From assembly GCA_018350325.1 (NCBI GenBank), contig JAEVLN010000004.1, positions 930,001 through 994,000 on the forward strand: a stretch of 64,000 bases of DNA. The letters run 5' to 3'. Source of the DNA: Globodera rostochiensis. Taxonomy: Eukaryota; Nematoda; Chromadorea; Rhabditida; Heteroderidae. The position numbers and the translations under genes are program-made. Positions 22,924 through 35,936 of this stretch are shown here, one piece after another; position 1 is the stretch's first letter, and each line of letters begins with the position of its first letter. The notes beneath the pieces are model-generated. The model saw nothing but the letters and a program-made list of their open reading frames with translations. It was not told where the DNA came from and did not search any database.

Positions 22924-25900
22924 CTAGCCCAGCACCTTCCTTGCGCCTAACAGTGCCCACCGAGCCGATTTGCGGCGACTGGTGGCCGGATGAAGAAGAA
23001 CTGCGCCGATGGTGGTAGTGATGCTGGTTCTTCTTTTCTTGAAAAAGGTTCGGATTCGCTGGTCGACTATCAAAATCGATTTCGGATCCAATTTGGAAAA
23101 CTGGCTGATTTTGCAGTTCCGAAAATTGGCTCCAAAGATCCCCTGCTGCCCACCCGCCCTCTCCGATAATTTCAGCTGCGCGTGTCGTTGATTCGAGTAT
23201 GGAGACGCATTTGCAAACGTTGCAGCTGAACATGCCTCGGATGACGCCACTTCAACCGAATATTTTGGCACTGCCCCAACAGGCCATTGCCCGGCCGAAA
23301 CCGGCACGTGCCTTCCGGGTCGGCAATTGTCCGGAACGCCGCCACTGGTAGTGAAAGCGGAGACGCGACGAATGGGATGGCAAAAGCTAGACACGGGCAC
23401 CGGTAGCTGTGTACTGCTTGATGTGGTTGGCTGTTGCACTTCATAGTACGGGTGCTGAACGGTGGTGGACGCCATTGCCGCACGTTCTAACGAGGCAATT
23501 GTGGAACGGATGGCACTGATATGACGACGCTGAGTGCCAATGGGCGGGAGTAGTAAAAATTGGAATTTCAAATATAAAAAATAAAAACCTCTTCCAGATG
23601 GCCATGTTTGATACGCTCCACCTATGCCAAGTTTAGATGTTTGGGGGACAATTTTGGTTTAATGGGATTTTCAAAGTTTATTGTAGTTCTAGTAAAAAAT
23701 TACAAATATGCCGGAAAGAATTCAGCTTATTCACCATAAATGCAATGATCAATGCCCACGCTTTGCGCACTGTTTCGCTGCGTGCCCTGCGATCGCCCCA
23801 CTCCAAAGTGCAGTCAATAAATGTTTCTGCTACCGAATTCCATAGCTTGCCTGGGAGAAAAAAAAAAGAAGTTAAATCTGCCGTTAAAGATTTAGAAAAA
23901 ATAGGGCAAACCACATTTCATTAAAGATTTAAAAAGTTGCTTTTATTAAAGAATTGAATTCAGATTGACTTGATAGCTGGCCTCCGGAGATATGTGCATG
24001 GCAACGTCCAACCTGTTCCAGCGACGGTCCGACATGCTCAAGATCGTCCAAACTCTCGACAACCTTTTGGTAAATGGTTACCTAATTGCAAACAGAAATT
24101 AAATTTATTTCTTTGCCCACCTGATCGATCAGCTCTGAAATTTGTTTGCAATGCGCTTTGGAGAAACTGTCGTGGTTGGCAAACTGTTGTGGCAGTACAC
24201 ACCGTCTGAACAGCTCGCGTGTCTCGGGCTCCTTGAAGAACAACCGATGGCTGATCTGAGAGCCGATCACGGTCGGTCCTTTGCTCAGATAAACCTGCGC
24301 AAAATAAACGGTTATTATTTGTTTGAAGAATCAAACTATCTTCAGATTTAGATGTTTTTACCTGCCTCCACAACGATCGGATCAGATGAATTTGAGCACT
24401 GGTCAACGGAATTAGCGTGGTGGAAGTGCGACGTCCGCTGGCTTGATGGACAACCTGAAAAAATTAATTAAATTTTTATAAAAAACATTAAATTCCTTTC
24501 TTTTTACGGCTTATTTAATTAAACTTACGTCCATGTTGCTTTGACGGCGTTGTGCCAACGTCAACTGCCTTCGGTCCATTTCGGACAGAGCCTTACGCAA
24601 CTGTTTATCCTGTTCCGTCAGCATGCTCTCGTGCTCAGCCTCAGGACCTAAAACTTCAGGGAAACCCAAAATATTACTAGAACCAACTTTCAAAACGTTT
24701 AGACCAACCACAGACCTGATAAATTCGCTTTGTTTTCGCTATTAATATTGTTGTTAGCAAGATCCTCCACATTCATCGCGCCCAAAACTTGTTCATTATC
24801 GTCGTCAAATTTCTCGCTGTCGTTGTTGTTGATGTTGTTTACCACGTTTTCCTCCGCAGGAATACCTTCAGCATCACAAATTGACACCTCAAAATAAAAA
24901 GATTTGTTTAAAAAAAAAAGAAGAAATGATCGGGATTTATCTTTTGTCATAAAATTTGTGATCCAAAATGTTTTACTAAAAAGAGCCGACGATTTCAGAG
25001 CTGAGCATTTTCGAAGAAATTTTGCTCCTAGCCATAAAAAAATCAAAGGGTTGGAACTGAAATGTATCGGGTGGACTTGTCCAGTCCGCCTGCTGGTGCT
25101 GTGAGCCGCGCCAGTGGGGCAGCTCAAATTTCTTCAGACGAATTAAATCCAGCAAAAAGTTTTGGGGGGTGGGAGATGGACTTTTAAGAATTTAAGTGGA
25201 CCAGCAGAGCTCAACCAAACTCCGGATAGTAACTCAAAAAAAAGAATCTGTGTAAAGATTTAAGAATTTTTACCATTTTGTTCAGAAACTTTGAAAAAAT
25301 CACTATTTCGTCTTCTAAAATCCAGTTCTTTTTTATACAACCTTCCAAAAAAATAAAACATAAATAGGAAATATACCACGGACAAAAGAAAGGGCAAATG
25401 GCAAAGAATTTTTGTTTTTATTTCCGTTCCGATTTTAACACATGAAAAGTTCTCAGATTTTCCGGTGAATTTGGCCCGACCAAGAGAAAGAGAAGTGAAC
25501 TCAGAGAGATTAATGCACTCCATGTTGAAAGTTCTATTTCTACCTTTTCATAAATAAATTGAATGGCTTCTATCGTGATTATGTCCGAAAATTGAAAAAA
25601 AACTAAATAAATTTTTCAAATATTAGATCAATTTAAATGCAATTTTAAGATTTTATCTCTAATATAAATCAGACGGAGCCACTGCGGAAAAAATAAAATA
25701 CCGTTAATCATGGTCGTGATCAAGGCACCCTAAAACGACTCTTGGTCCTTGATCGTGGTCATTGTCACGTTCAGCCCTGGGGTTTCAATTTGGTCAATGT
25801 CAAGAAATATTTAATTGTTTGATTTAACTAATTAACAGCGATTCCTCCAGATTTATCGAGCTATGCAGACTCGAGCGTCATTAATCGACTAAAGAATGAG

Positions 25901-27719
25901 TGTGCTGCACCTGAGGTATAACGAAGCGAAGGCGTCGTCGAGCGAACTTTGTGGAGCTGGGTTCCGACCCAATGCCACCGCCAGTGCCGCCAAAGGCGCT
26001 TTCGTCGTGGTCGCATAATGCAATCTGGGAGCGCGACTTCTGTCGTGGCAATCCGCGTAAACTGCGCTGATCGGCACCCTAACACAAAGATGAAATGAGA
26101 GTTAGGGGCAAAGAATTACAGCAAAAAGCTTGGAAACCAAAATGCAGTCCTAACTCTTTGTCTTATAATGTACAAGAATTACAGTAACCCGACCCCGGAA
26201 AATTTCGGACTGGATCAGGCATTGATTTTTTTAATGGTGTTGATCATCACGTCCTTGGGTGTCGTCCCTGTACCTTCTGCTGTTGGAGCGGTGGTCGTCT
26301 ACGGACAATATCCGGCGTGGTAGCACTTTGCACCATGACGGTGGCAGTGAAGTAAACGGACTCGTGCTGGCCGACCGTAGTGGCCATGGCGGAGTGCGGC
26401 CGCCGTTGGACCAGCAGCGAGTCGCACATGGCGGATGTTGTAGCGGTGGTGATCTCATCGTCCGCGTCACAACTCTCTTGCTCTTCTTCCTCCTCATCTT
26501 GATTTTCGATTTTTTTTTTACCATTTCGTCATTTTCATTTTTGGCACTTTTCCCACCTCCTCCATGTTGTCGCCGTAAGTACGCCCTGGCCTCGGCCGCC
26601 GTGGCAAATCGAAGCTCGTCTTCATTGTTCTCGTTGTTGATGCGTGGTTCAACATCGACACGTTCAGTTACTGGTTGCCGGTCGATGGGCGACGCGGTGG
26701 CCGAAAAATAGTCAAATGACGAGCAACGACCCTAAAAAGAAATTAAATTCAAAATATACTCTATATTTTTTTAACAAAAATTTAAATTGCCTGTGACACA
26801 TCGTCCTCCCCAAGCGCATCGCCGCTTCGGGCACTGTCGCCGCCCAGCCGATAGTCTCCTCTTCGCTGCTGCGTCATTGGGACAACGATGTGTTGTTGCT
26901 GCTCAATGCCGCCATTTTGGCACGTTTCAACTGCCATTGTCATCGTTACCGTCATGCGACGCTCTGACAGCTGTAGCAAAATGAAATTGAATTAAATTCT
27001 TCAAAATGCGAAAGATCAATATTAAAATTTTTTATTTCTCCTACTACGGCATTGTCCAGCTTAGCCATGTCGCTTCTCCGACCGCCGTGTTTGCTGAAGT
27101 GTTGCCGAATTCTCTGAAGCAAAGTGTAGGGCCGTTGCTTGCTGCCCATTTCATTTGCGGATACGGATTTTTTATCGAAACAAAAGTCTGAGCCGTTTAC
27201 TGTACTCGTAGACACTTTGTCCGGAAGGTCTTCCGTGGTGACAGCCGCCGCCGCAATGCCTCGCGATTTTTGCCGTCGACTGCCTTTTTGGTTGGCGGAT
27301 GAAGACAAAGGTATTGGTGGCTTAGTCTGGAAATTTGAATGAAAATTTTTATCCCCCCAACGCACATTTTGTAGTTTTGGTGTTAATCGTGTTGTTGTTG
27401 TTACCTGGTCATTAGCTGGCCAGGGCGCCGACCGTACCGAACTCTTTGGGGGTCGTTTCTCGTGTCCGTTGATTAACACTAGTCGGTCCTGCACTGTCTT
27501 CACACTCTTCGACGGGAGAAGCACGGTGGGGCTGGAGACGGAAGCCGCTTGGACCGCGGCAAAGTCACGTGAAATATCGGCACCGACCCGCTTTGCGCCA
27601 GCGGGCGTGCGCGACATCGCGCGCTCGCTTCGCCAGCGGCGTTTGTCGCTCGAGGCGGCGGCGCCTTGCCAAAACTTTGGGTCGTTGTCCCCACGAAACC
27701 AGTGCCAGATTTTGTTCAT
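22924..27719 (-). CDS. globin-domain protein with long N-terminal extension
   Basis: Start ATG 27719-27717. Exons (descending): 27719-27405, 27326-27048, 26970-26791, 26731-26274, 26078-25911, 24887-24716, 24647-24539, 24454-24362, 24294-24121, 24081-23970, 23850-23735, 23621-23589 and 23529 downward. The globin fold starts at PLTSAQIHLIRSLW (helix A). It continues with SHRLFFKEPETRELF (C-E), SLDDLEHVGPSLEQVGRCHA (F helix with the expected proximal His) and WNSVAETFIDCTLEWGD plus AWALIIAFMVERIKHG (G-H). The ~480 residues before it are low in complexity and basic or acidic by turns, with no domain I know. Nematode globins with extensions are common and often act as oxygen or redox sensors in neurons; that role here is inference. 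Oddities: a GC donor at 26790, and an A10 run (26510-26519) where one more A would make exon 4 fit both neighbours. The C-terminal exon has two possible frames (stop at 22924 or about 22850). Confidence 0.85.
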
Positions 27720-30362
27720 TTCCAAGAAGCACAGAAGAATTTGGATGGTTTAAGAAATTCGAAATTTTTCCTGAGACTTGGCTAAATTTCTGTATAAAAA
27801 GAAGTTTTATTTTTTAAAATAACATTAATATTCTAATATTATTTAGCAATTTCTTTTAAAGTTTTACAAGGAAAAACCCCAAAAAATGTTATCAAAGATG
27901 ACCACATTTCAATTGAAATATGTACTAAAACATACCTAATGTGCCTTTTATATTGTCTTGGCGAAATAATTCAAATTATGCAAAAAAAATGGCAACTGAT
28001 TGTAAACAGAAACCAACCCATAATTAACGCTAGGGTTGGACAAAACCGGATAATCTGGAACCGGTATGGGACAATTTTAGATAAAAATTATCCGGTATTG
28101 AACGATGACAGCTAGATTATGCTGGATCCGGAACCGGTATCCGGGTGTTTTTGAGCTATCCGGTATCTGGGGGACCCGGATAATATCCGGTTTTGTCCAA
28201 CCCTAATTAACGCATGATAAATAGGAACGGAGGAGTGAAGGGTGTGAGTGGTGAAGACTGGAAGGGAAAAGCCCCTCCGGGGAAGAGGATGACGAAGGAT
28301 TTGCTTTCCCAGGCGACAAATACGTTGCGCCAAAGCAATACAAAAAAAGACCCTATTTAGTTTTAATATTTTGCCACTCTATTTGTGCATTTTCAAACAT
28401 CATCGATATATTAGTAAAGCTAAAGGATAGAACTGAATGTTTGGGTGTTTAGATTTCCGAAAAGATACATATGTTTAGACGTTTAAAGTTGTCGAAATTG
28501 CAACAAAAAAAAAAGAATTTTTTAATAGCCACAAAACAGCACCCAAAGGGTGTAGTGACAATTGTTATTACTAAAAAATCAAATATAACTATGCTGAAAA
28601 CATGTCAAAAGCAAAACCATAAGCATACAAGCAAAATGCCTGGTGGGAAATATGGAAGGTGGGCACGCGATTGATTGGCTTTACCAAAAATGTAGCTCGA
28701 GAGAATTCAACCGACGAGCACAAGGGAAGGCACAAATTCCCGCGTCGTTTGATAAAGCGGCTTAACTCGTCACGGGGACACCTGTGTACTGCGAGGGGGA
28801 AGGAAAGCGGCTCAGTGGGGATTCACGTCAAAATCCGGGGCTGAAATGCTGATGAAGACGGGACGTAACAGATCCCAGAATTCTAAGTAAACCCGAGTAG
28901 CTTTTTTCGGGGGGGAGGGGGGGGGGGGGGTGGGAACTAATGGAAACATTCGTTCAGAACTCTGGCAATGATAGCAAAAATTAGAGTCCCAAGGGCAGGG
29001 GATGAATAAATGTTTTGTCCAAGTTAGTACAGTACGTTTTGAACATTTTCCACCAATGAAAAGACATTAATCATTTTAAATCTGGCCTACATGGCTTCCA
29101 AGGACTCCAGGGAGCTCATTCGGTGTGTGCTCCGAGTGTCTTGGCTTTTTCTTAGTCATGAGTTCTCTTCTTCCAAACAATTACGTCAACCACCGACGAC
29201 AAGACGTCCCAATTTGACGTCAGAGCAAAAGTCGCGACAAAAGACAAAAAGAGTCGAATTTCAATATTTTTTTGTTAAATTCACAGTTTATTTCTAAACG
29301 AGCCAAAATGTTAAAAATTGATTTCCATTTGGAAATTTGGACCAATAATATTAACTCGCGATTATTAAAGAGATAAAATCAAATTATTTATTCTACATAT
29401 CAATGATTAGTAAATATTTTTAAAAAAAAAAACTTAGATCTAAAAAGTTGAAAAAATAGTCGCAAAAAAGTGGCAAAATATGTAGTCTCCAAAATTCAAG
29501 TTAACAAGCAAAAATATTCCTGAAAGATAACGGATTCTCAAAAATCTTAAAATAGTCTCATAATACGACGAAATCTCCAAACATGTTTCATATCTCGCCA
29601 ATAAAGCCACAGAAAATAACCGTCTAGAAAACCGGGCTTACATTAAAAACGAAAGCTCTTACTATTAGGTGCAATTGTTTAAGAAACAAAATAAGTCTTG
29701 CAAATCCGAGAATTTGTATCCAGTTCGACTTAAATCAACGGGTTCGCAACTATTTTGGACTGATCGAGATTTAAAGTGAAGGCGATAAATGAAGTCAGCG
29801 ATAGGCCAATTCTGTTTAAACCTTCCCCCACCCTCGAGGGATTGTTCTGTCAAGGTGTGCGTTTTTTTTGTTCGCTGGAGCGGGATGAGATTGGTAAATT
29901 TAAGTTGTGTGAGTGAATATTGTTTGATGAGTGGCTCTGACAGCCGACACAGCTGTCAAGGAACGAACTCCACCGATCGAAGCCTTTGTTGCCTCCACTT
30001 TCTTTCTTTCCTGCCCGGAGAGGCCCATAAGCCAAAATAACGACGGAAACAAACACAGCCACGGGGGGATAATGAAAGGCTTGAGCCTAACAGCAATCAA
30101 TCCTTCACATCCCCGCCCCCACCGCCAATACGTAATGGAAAAGGTCGAAAATTAGGAAATACATAATTATGAATAGACGAAGCCAAACCCTCAAAAAATG
30201 CAAGTGTAAATGTTTGGGGTGGGCCGAAGCGTAAAAAAAAAATTTAGCGTCGCGGCGACCTTTTCCAAATTATTTAAAAATATTAATTTTCGACTAATTA
30301 TTCAAAATATTCATTTAAGACCACAAACGGTGGTCACAACTTTTTTAAATTTTTGATTGCTC
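27720..30362. other. intergenic region upstream of the globin gene
   Basis: It carries a hAT-type MITE (28031-28205), a G-rich run (about 28907-28930) and AT-rich DNA. Short open frames around 29789-30155 have no splice logic or recognisable protein. I see no further gene. Confidence 0.5.
28031..28205. mobile_element. hAT-type MITE with iterated CCGGATA motif
   Basis: The ends TAGGGTTGGACAAAACCGGA and the matching inverted end at 28184-28205 are perfect. Both sides are flanked by ATTAACGC (28023-28030 and 28206-28213), an exact 8-bp duplication. The interior repeats CCGGTAT and ATCCGG. Confidence 0.9.
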
Positions 30363-31794
30363 TTATTTGTTTCTCTCCAATTCGATGAACACGCAGCCGA
30401 CGAGGCCCGCACCGTTCCATGCATGCGGCACCAACTGCAACTTCTGCACACGCCCACCGCGCAGTGCCGTAATACGAATAGGCTTCTGAATGATTGCTCA
30501 ACATAAATAAATATATGGACATAATAGGGGAAATTGTGACATTTATTACACGACCCTTAGCACTCACGTTTACATTCCTCTCGACCACATCCTTGATCTG
30601 ATTCATCTTATTGAAGATGTCTGCATGCAAAGGACCAAATTGAATGATCAAATCGCCCTTAGAAAGACCCTTAACATTCATAAAATAAGAAAAGCACAAA
30701 AAAATCAAAGGAGAAAAATTTACGCAAGAGTCCAATTAACCCCAGAAACAGTCTTTTTCCGAGTTAAAGAATAAAAATTGACGCGAAAAAGAAAACCCAA
30801 ATTAATTTACAGCTGCTTGTGCCGGTGAGTCGGGCGACACGCCGTCCACCTGCACAAAAGGGTTGTTGCTGAAGCACAAAGATATAGTAAGTAATTATTG
30901 TGAAATGGATATATTTTAACCGGAATTTCTACTTTACTGGGGTTCGGATTTATAGTATTTATTTTTTTTGCGGATATGTGTTGATGAGAGAAACCTTAGT
31001 TCGGAAGCCTAGCGTGTTTTTTGAAAGTGCTAAATTTTGCTTAAATTTAAGCTGCGGACAACTGAGTCCCCATTGAAAAGGACACTTCAGCCCAGGACAC
31101 ATCCGTTTTTTTCATAATGGCTTCAGGTAAAAATTCCTGTTTCGCTCAGCTCAACGAAAGGAACCGACCGGTTTTAGAACCATGTAAGCATATAAGGTAG
31201 AAATACCATTCACCTCGTCCTGTGCACAATTTGTTGGTGTTGTTGTTCATCCGTTTCCATTTCCTCGCCATGTTCCGGCCTTGTTTGAGCGTGCACCTCT
31301 AGCAGTGCCGCATCAATTTCCTTCATTTTTTCTTTTCGATCATTTTGGAGACCTGAAATACTATTTTTAAAATCGCTAATAAAAGAAACAAAATTTTGGC
31401 TAAAATTTGGCCTTAATCCTGAAGCTCTGACCAAAAATTGAAAACTCACAAACAATCGCATGGCGAACAGTGCGAGCCAGATAAATGTTCACATCGTTGC
31501 GCGGATAGCCATTCTCGTCCACCAACGGTTCGTTCATGCCGATATTGTTCTTAAAATTAGAAACTTCCAAACTTACTCAAACTCGAAATCGTTTTCTACA
31601 TTATCGGACCGGAGTTTTTTGACCTAACAATAGGTTCCATGACCAGAAAAAGCAAACAACTACAGAAACCGTTCTGTTCGAGAGAATTTAACAACCTCTG
31701 CAAGTTGGGCCCCGTGCCGCTGGAGCTGCGCATCAATTTCCTCCAACTCCTTCATCAATACTTTGGCCTTTTCTGCACTGTCTGAGTTTTGCAT
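30363..31794 (-). CDS. psmd-9: 26S proteasome assembly chaperone PSMD9 (p27)
   Basis: Six exons (descending): 31794-31696, 31549-31450, 31352-31214, 30868-30811, 30669-30568 and 30485-30363. All phases agree and the protein is 206 residues, close to the family's usual length. An N-terminal coiled coil (AKVLMKELEEIDAQLQ) precedes the family signature NIGMNEPLVDENGYPR and TVRHAIVCLQND. A PDZ-like domain follows (VQVDGVSPDSPAQAA, GLSKGDLIIQFGPLH), then the terminal LQLVPHAWNGAGLVGC. Known role: it chaperones the Rpt4-Rpt5 pair in proteasome base assembly. A second minus-strand gene ends 570 bp upstream, rather far for a nematode operon. Confidence 0.95.
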
Positions 31795-32365
31795 TCTGTC
31801 AACAATCGCCGCAGGCAAAGTAACGGCAAACTGCAATAATAGTTTTCAATAAATATAAGTTCCGAAAAAGCATTGATTTATTGTTACAAAAAAAAATATC
31901 TGAGAAAAATAAATAACTTTGCAGCACAGACCAAATTAAACTTGAACTTTACTGTAGAAAACAACCATTGTCTAAATTTCCATTTTTATCCAGAATTCAA
32001 AAACAGTGTGAAAATGATGTACAGTATCAAATTATAGCAGCCGTAGTGGTGGATTCTTAATGCTGTATGTAGTACACAACATGGTTGAAAAGACGGAGGT
32101 TTTCCACGGATATGGTTAATAAATAATCAATGATCGCAGAACTGCAACAAGTAATACAATACACATAAATTATAATCCATATCCCAGAATGAGATTTATT
32201 TTCAGTCGGTTGGTACAAAAATGAGCACCGGCAAGGAGAAAATGCTTGAACTTCATACTAATAAAATTGGTGGGACATTTGTTGAGCAAAATTAGAATAC
32301 GAAATTGGATGGGTCGTAATGTAACCCTGTTTCATCGTTCACCGACGCGACCCACCCCCCCCCCG

Positions 32366-34295
32366 TCAGACTTGTTCCAAATATTGGGCGACATTTTGAA
32401 AAGTTCGCATCGCGTACAAAATGCCCTCCTGGCATTGAGCATAGTTCTGTGCGTATTTGACGGTAGTCGCCAAAGTGGACTGAAAAAGGGAAATTTTTTT
32501 TGTGAATTTGTTTGACCAAGTTTTTACTAAACTTTCGTGGTGGGGAGGGTTGATTTGGAAATAACCCCCCGAATTAAGCCCAAAATTGCCATATAAATCT
32601 TCAAGTCGATATAAAATTTAGTTACCATCATTTTATCCTGCAACAATTGCGGAGTCTCTCTTTCCTGAAGCGCTTTCTGAATTGTTTAAATTGAAATTCG
32701 TTCAAGACCCCTCCCCCCCTCTCCCGATAAGTTTTGTTAATTACAAAATAGTTGCAAATAAGTATAAACCAAATCACCCCTAAATTTTTTTATAATAATT
32801 TTCTTTGGAGGCGAGCCGTGGATGCTCTTCTGTCTACGCTCTCCATCCCTGGATTGTTTTATTAAGGCATATCCCTGACACAACCTTTACAATTGAGGTG
32901 TTGAAAAGAGTGAAGGAATGCTTGTTGTTGATCTCGCCCAAGGCTTCTTTTGGGATGAAGGAGATGAATTGGCACAGAAATTGGTTGATTTGGAAAATGA
33001 GATGCGCTGTAACAATCGGCATTCCCGGAAGTTGAAGGCACATTCGATAGATTGGATCCTCCTGAGAGTTGCACATAAGCGGAGCCATCACTAAAAATTG
33101 TAGAAGCATACCGATGGAAAACGGAAATCACAATTCCTTTCGCATTAACCTTGACCAAAGTCCGACCGGTCAAGCCTTTTCCCCCGCTCGGCGCCAGCAT
33201 CAACACCGGAAGTCTGTTTCGTCGACTTAGCCGCGGCATTGTTCACCTTTGTCTTCGTTTTGCACCGGCGGTCCATCGTCTTCTTCTGGCAGGGCTGTTT
33301 TACCCATATTTTTCGACCAATTGATCGCAACAGATGGTCAAAGCCGTGGCTCGAAATAGCAATTTCAATACGTTCCACAATGCCAAAGCGAAGTTTTGCC
33401 AACTCGTCAGCTTCGTTGTTGCCAGAACCATTCTGATTAGCAGTAACAACTGGTGCTGGTTCAACACCGATCGCATCTGCTTCACTCTGTTGCAAATGAC
33501 CATCAACAACAACAACACAGGTTGACGTCGTTTGTGACTGTTGCATACCCAATTCGGTCTGTTCCGTCTCCGCACGAAGCTCTGAGACATTTGTGCAGAG
33601 TTGTTCGACAACTTCGTTTATCTAAACATGTCAAATTTAAGGTTATAAAATTTGCGGCACCAGTTCTGGCTGTAGAGGGGGCTTTTATTTATAATTTAAA
33701 AACACCTGACCAATTTTTTAAAATTTCAAAAAATTTCCCGAGACCCTTCCCGTTCCTAAAAAGTTACCGTTTTTTAAAATTTTGATATTTTAGTCATGAA
33801 AATATCAAAATAGTCATCCTTAGTCTCGGATAGTTTCGTTAAGACGATGAAATTTTCGACTAAGAACATGTTTTTCGGTATATCTCGCCAATATAAAGCC
33901 GCAGAAAAATAACCAAAAGACGAAATCCTAATCCTAGTTATTGCACTTCAAAGTTCGTTTAAAAAAGGTGTTCCTAGGATCGGGGCGTTTATTCCCAATT
34001 TTACATCCATTACGACCAAGGGCTTTTTTTTAAAATTTTTTGGCTTGCGCGGTATCAGTGAGCTCAGGCCCGTAACCAGAATTTATTTGTATATTACCAA
34101 ACAAATCAATGAATGAACCTGATCGGTGTCGCTTTGAAGCTTAAATTGTCCAATATAATCAGAAGAGCCTAAAAATACTTGAAAATGATTCAATAACAAA
34201 AACAAGATGTTTTAACCTGTTCCCGCTACTCCGGTATTTTGGAGCCATTGCTGTAGTCCAATAGTATCTCTTTGTTCTGCTAATGGCACATCCAT
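32366..34295 (-). CDS. unrecognised protein, six exons
   Basis: Exons (descending): 34295-34217, 34168-34119, 33621-33150, 33090-32891, 32676-32626 and 32479-32366. All five junctions keep one open frame, giving 321 residues from MDVPLAEQRDTIG to YLEQV. The middle exon is low in complexity (Q, N, T), then has RFGIVERIEIAISSHGFDHL, a basic lysine-rich patch and a hydrophobic stretch (MPIVTAHLIFQINQFLCQF). The C-terminus looks helical (ALQERETPQLLQDKMM, QNYAQCQEGILYAMRTF). I do not recognise the family. The donor of the fourth exon could be six bases further on. No signal peptide is seen. Confidence 0.6.
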
Positions 34296-34499
34296 TACTA
34301 ATAAAGTAATTACCGAAATTGTTGTAGTTTTAATCTTTTATTTACTTTTTTTAATTTTTTTCTGACTAAATTGTTTTTTTTAAAAATAAATTTTAAAAGT
34401 AAAGATAATATAAATGTTGAATCGACTCATAAACGTTTGTTGGACTCATGAAATTTTTGATTGGACGAGTTCGTAACCAAAATTTAAAATAATGAAACT

Positions 34500-35631
34500 C
34501 ACAGTATACGGAATCACCCAAAATCACTTAATACGGAATTGACCCAAAATCAGAAATAAGGAATTCACTCAAAATCGCGGGATACGGAATCACCCAAAAT
34601 CACGGAATGCGGAATTCACCAAAATCACGGGTTACGGACACAATCACCCAAAATCACGGAATGCGGATTCACCAAAATCACGGAATACGGAATTCACCCA
34701 AAATCGCGAGTTACGGACACAATCACCAAAAATCACGGAAAGCGGAATTCACCCAAATCACGGGATACGATCGCACAAAATCACGGGATACGGAATCACC
34801 CAAAATCACGGGATATGATCGCACAAAATCACGGGATACGGAATCACCCAAAATCACGGAATGCGGAATTCACCAAAATCACGGGATACGATCGCACAAA
34901 ATCACGGGATACGGAATCACCCAAAATCACTTAATACGGAATTGACCCAAAATCACTTAATACGGAATTGACCCAAAATCAGAAATAAGGAATTCACCCA
35001 AAATCACGGAATGCGGAATTCACCAAAATCACGGGTTACGGACACAATCACCCAAAATCACGGAATGCGGAATTCACCAAAATCACGGGTTACGGACACA
35101 ATCACCCAAAATCACGGAATGCGGAATTCACCAAAATCACGGAATACGGAATTCACCCAAAATCGCGGGTTACGGACACAATCACCCAAAATCACGGAAG
35201 GCGGAATTCACCAAAATCACGGAATACGGAATTTACCCAAAATTGCGGGTTACGGACACAATCACCCAAAATCACGGAAGGCGGAATTCACCCAAATCAC
35301 GGGACACGATCGCACAAAATCACGGGATACGGAATCACCCAAAATCACGGAATGCGGAATTCACCAAAATCACGGAATACGAAATTCACCCAAAATCGCG
35401 GATACGGACACAATCACCCCAAATCACGGAAGGCGGAACTCACCCAAATCACGGGTTATACGATCACACAAAATCACGGGATATGGAATCACCCAAAATC
35501 GCGGGATACGGAATCACCCAACTCACGGGAGACGGAATTCACCCAAATCACGGAATGTGGAATTTACCCAAAATCATTGAATGCGGAATTGACCCAAAAG
35601 GTGATTCCGTATCCCGAGATTTTGGGTGAAT
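34500..35631. repeat. minisatellite of about 25-bp units with an inverted terminal unit
   Basis: Units of the form ACCCAAAATCACGGGATACG alternate with variants (GAATTCACCAAAATCACGG, ACGGACACAATC) for about 1.1 kb. The last unit (35600-35631) is inverted (GTGATTCCGTATCCC). Long open frames here simply translate the repeat and are not genes. Confidence 0.9.
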
Positions 35632-35634
35632 AGG

Positions 35635-35657
35635 GACGGCGCCTATCGGTAGCCGAC
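35635..35657 (-). repeat. GC-rich hairpin repeat, minus orientation
   Basis: GACGGCGCC, TATC, then GGTAGCCGAC is the reverse form of the dispersed hairpin described at 42322, and it is followed by the C-rich flank expected for that orientation. Confidence 0.6.
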
Positions 35658-35936
35658 CCCCCTCCCCCTCAAGAGTGAAGCAGAATTCTCATATAAATGA
35701 AGGATATTTTGAATAAAAATTTGTTTTTTCACCATTGTCAGCTGAGAAAGAAATTGTTGCCCGAAAATCTTGAGAAACTCCTTATTTTTCCACCACAATA
35801 TCTTCCTATACAATTTTGATTATGATAAGTAAATTTTGAGATTCGAACAGTATAAAAATATTTTTGGAAAATTACGAGTTACGGATTACTTAAAATTACG
35901 CGGTTACCCTTGAAAACCTGATCCCAGCGGCCTTTT

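Noticed and set aside
25040..25140. Possible extra globin-gene exon reading LPHWRGSQHQQADWTSPP on the minus strand
   Set aside because: The exons on either side already join in phase 0 without it and no clear acceptor-donor pair in the right phase was found. It may still be an alternative exon.
31696..34295. Operon of the unrecognised gene and psmd-9
   Set aside because: Same strand, but the 570-bp gap is long for nematode operons and no clear SL2-type spacer is visible.
34607..35633. Long open frames of up to 189 codons with repeated NSPKSR-type units
   Set aside because: They translate the minisatellite in several frames at once and have no splice or start context.
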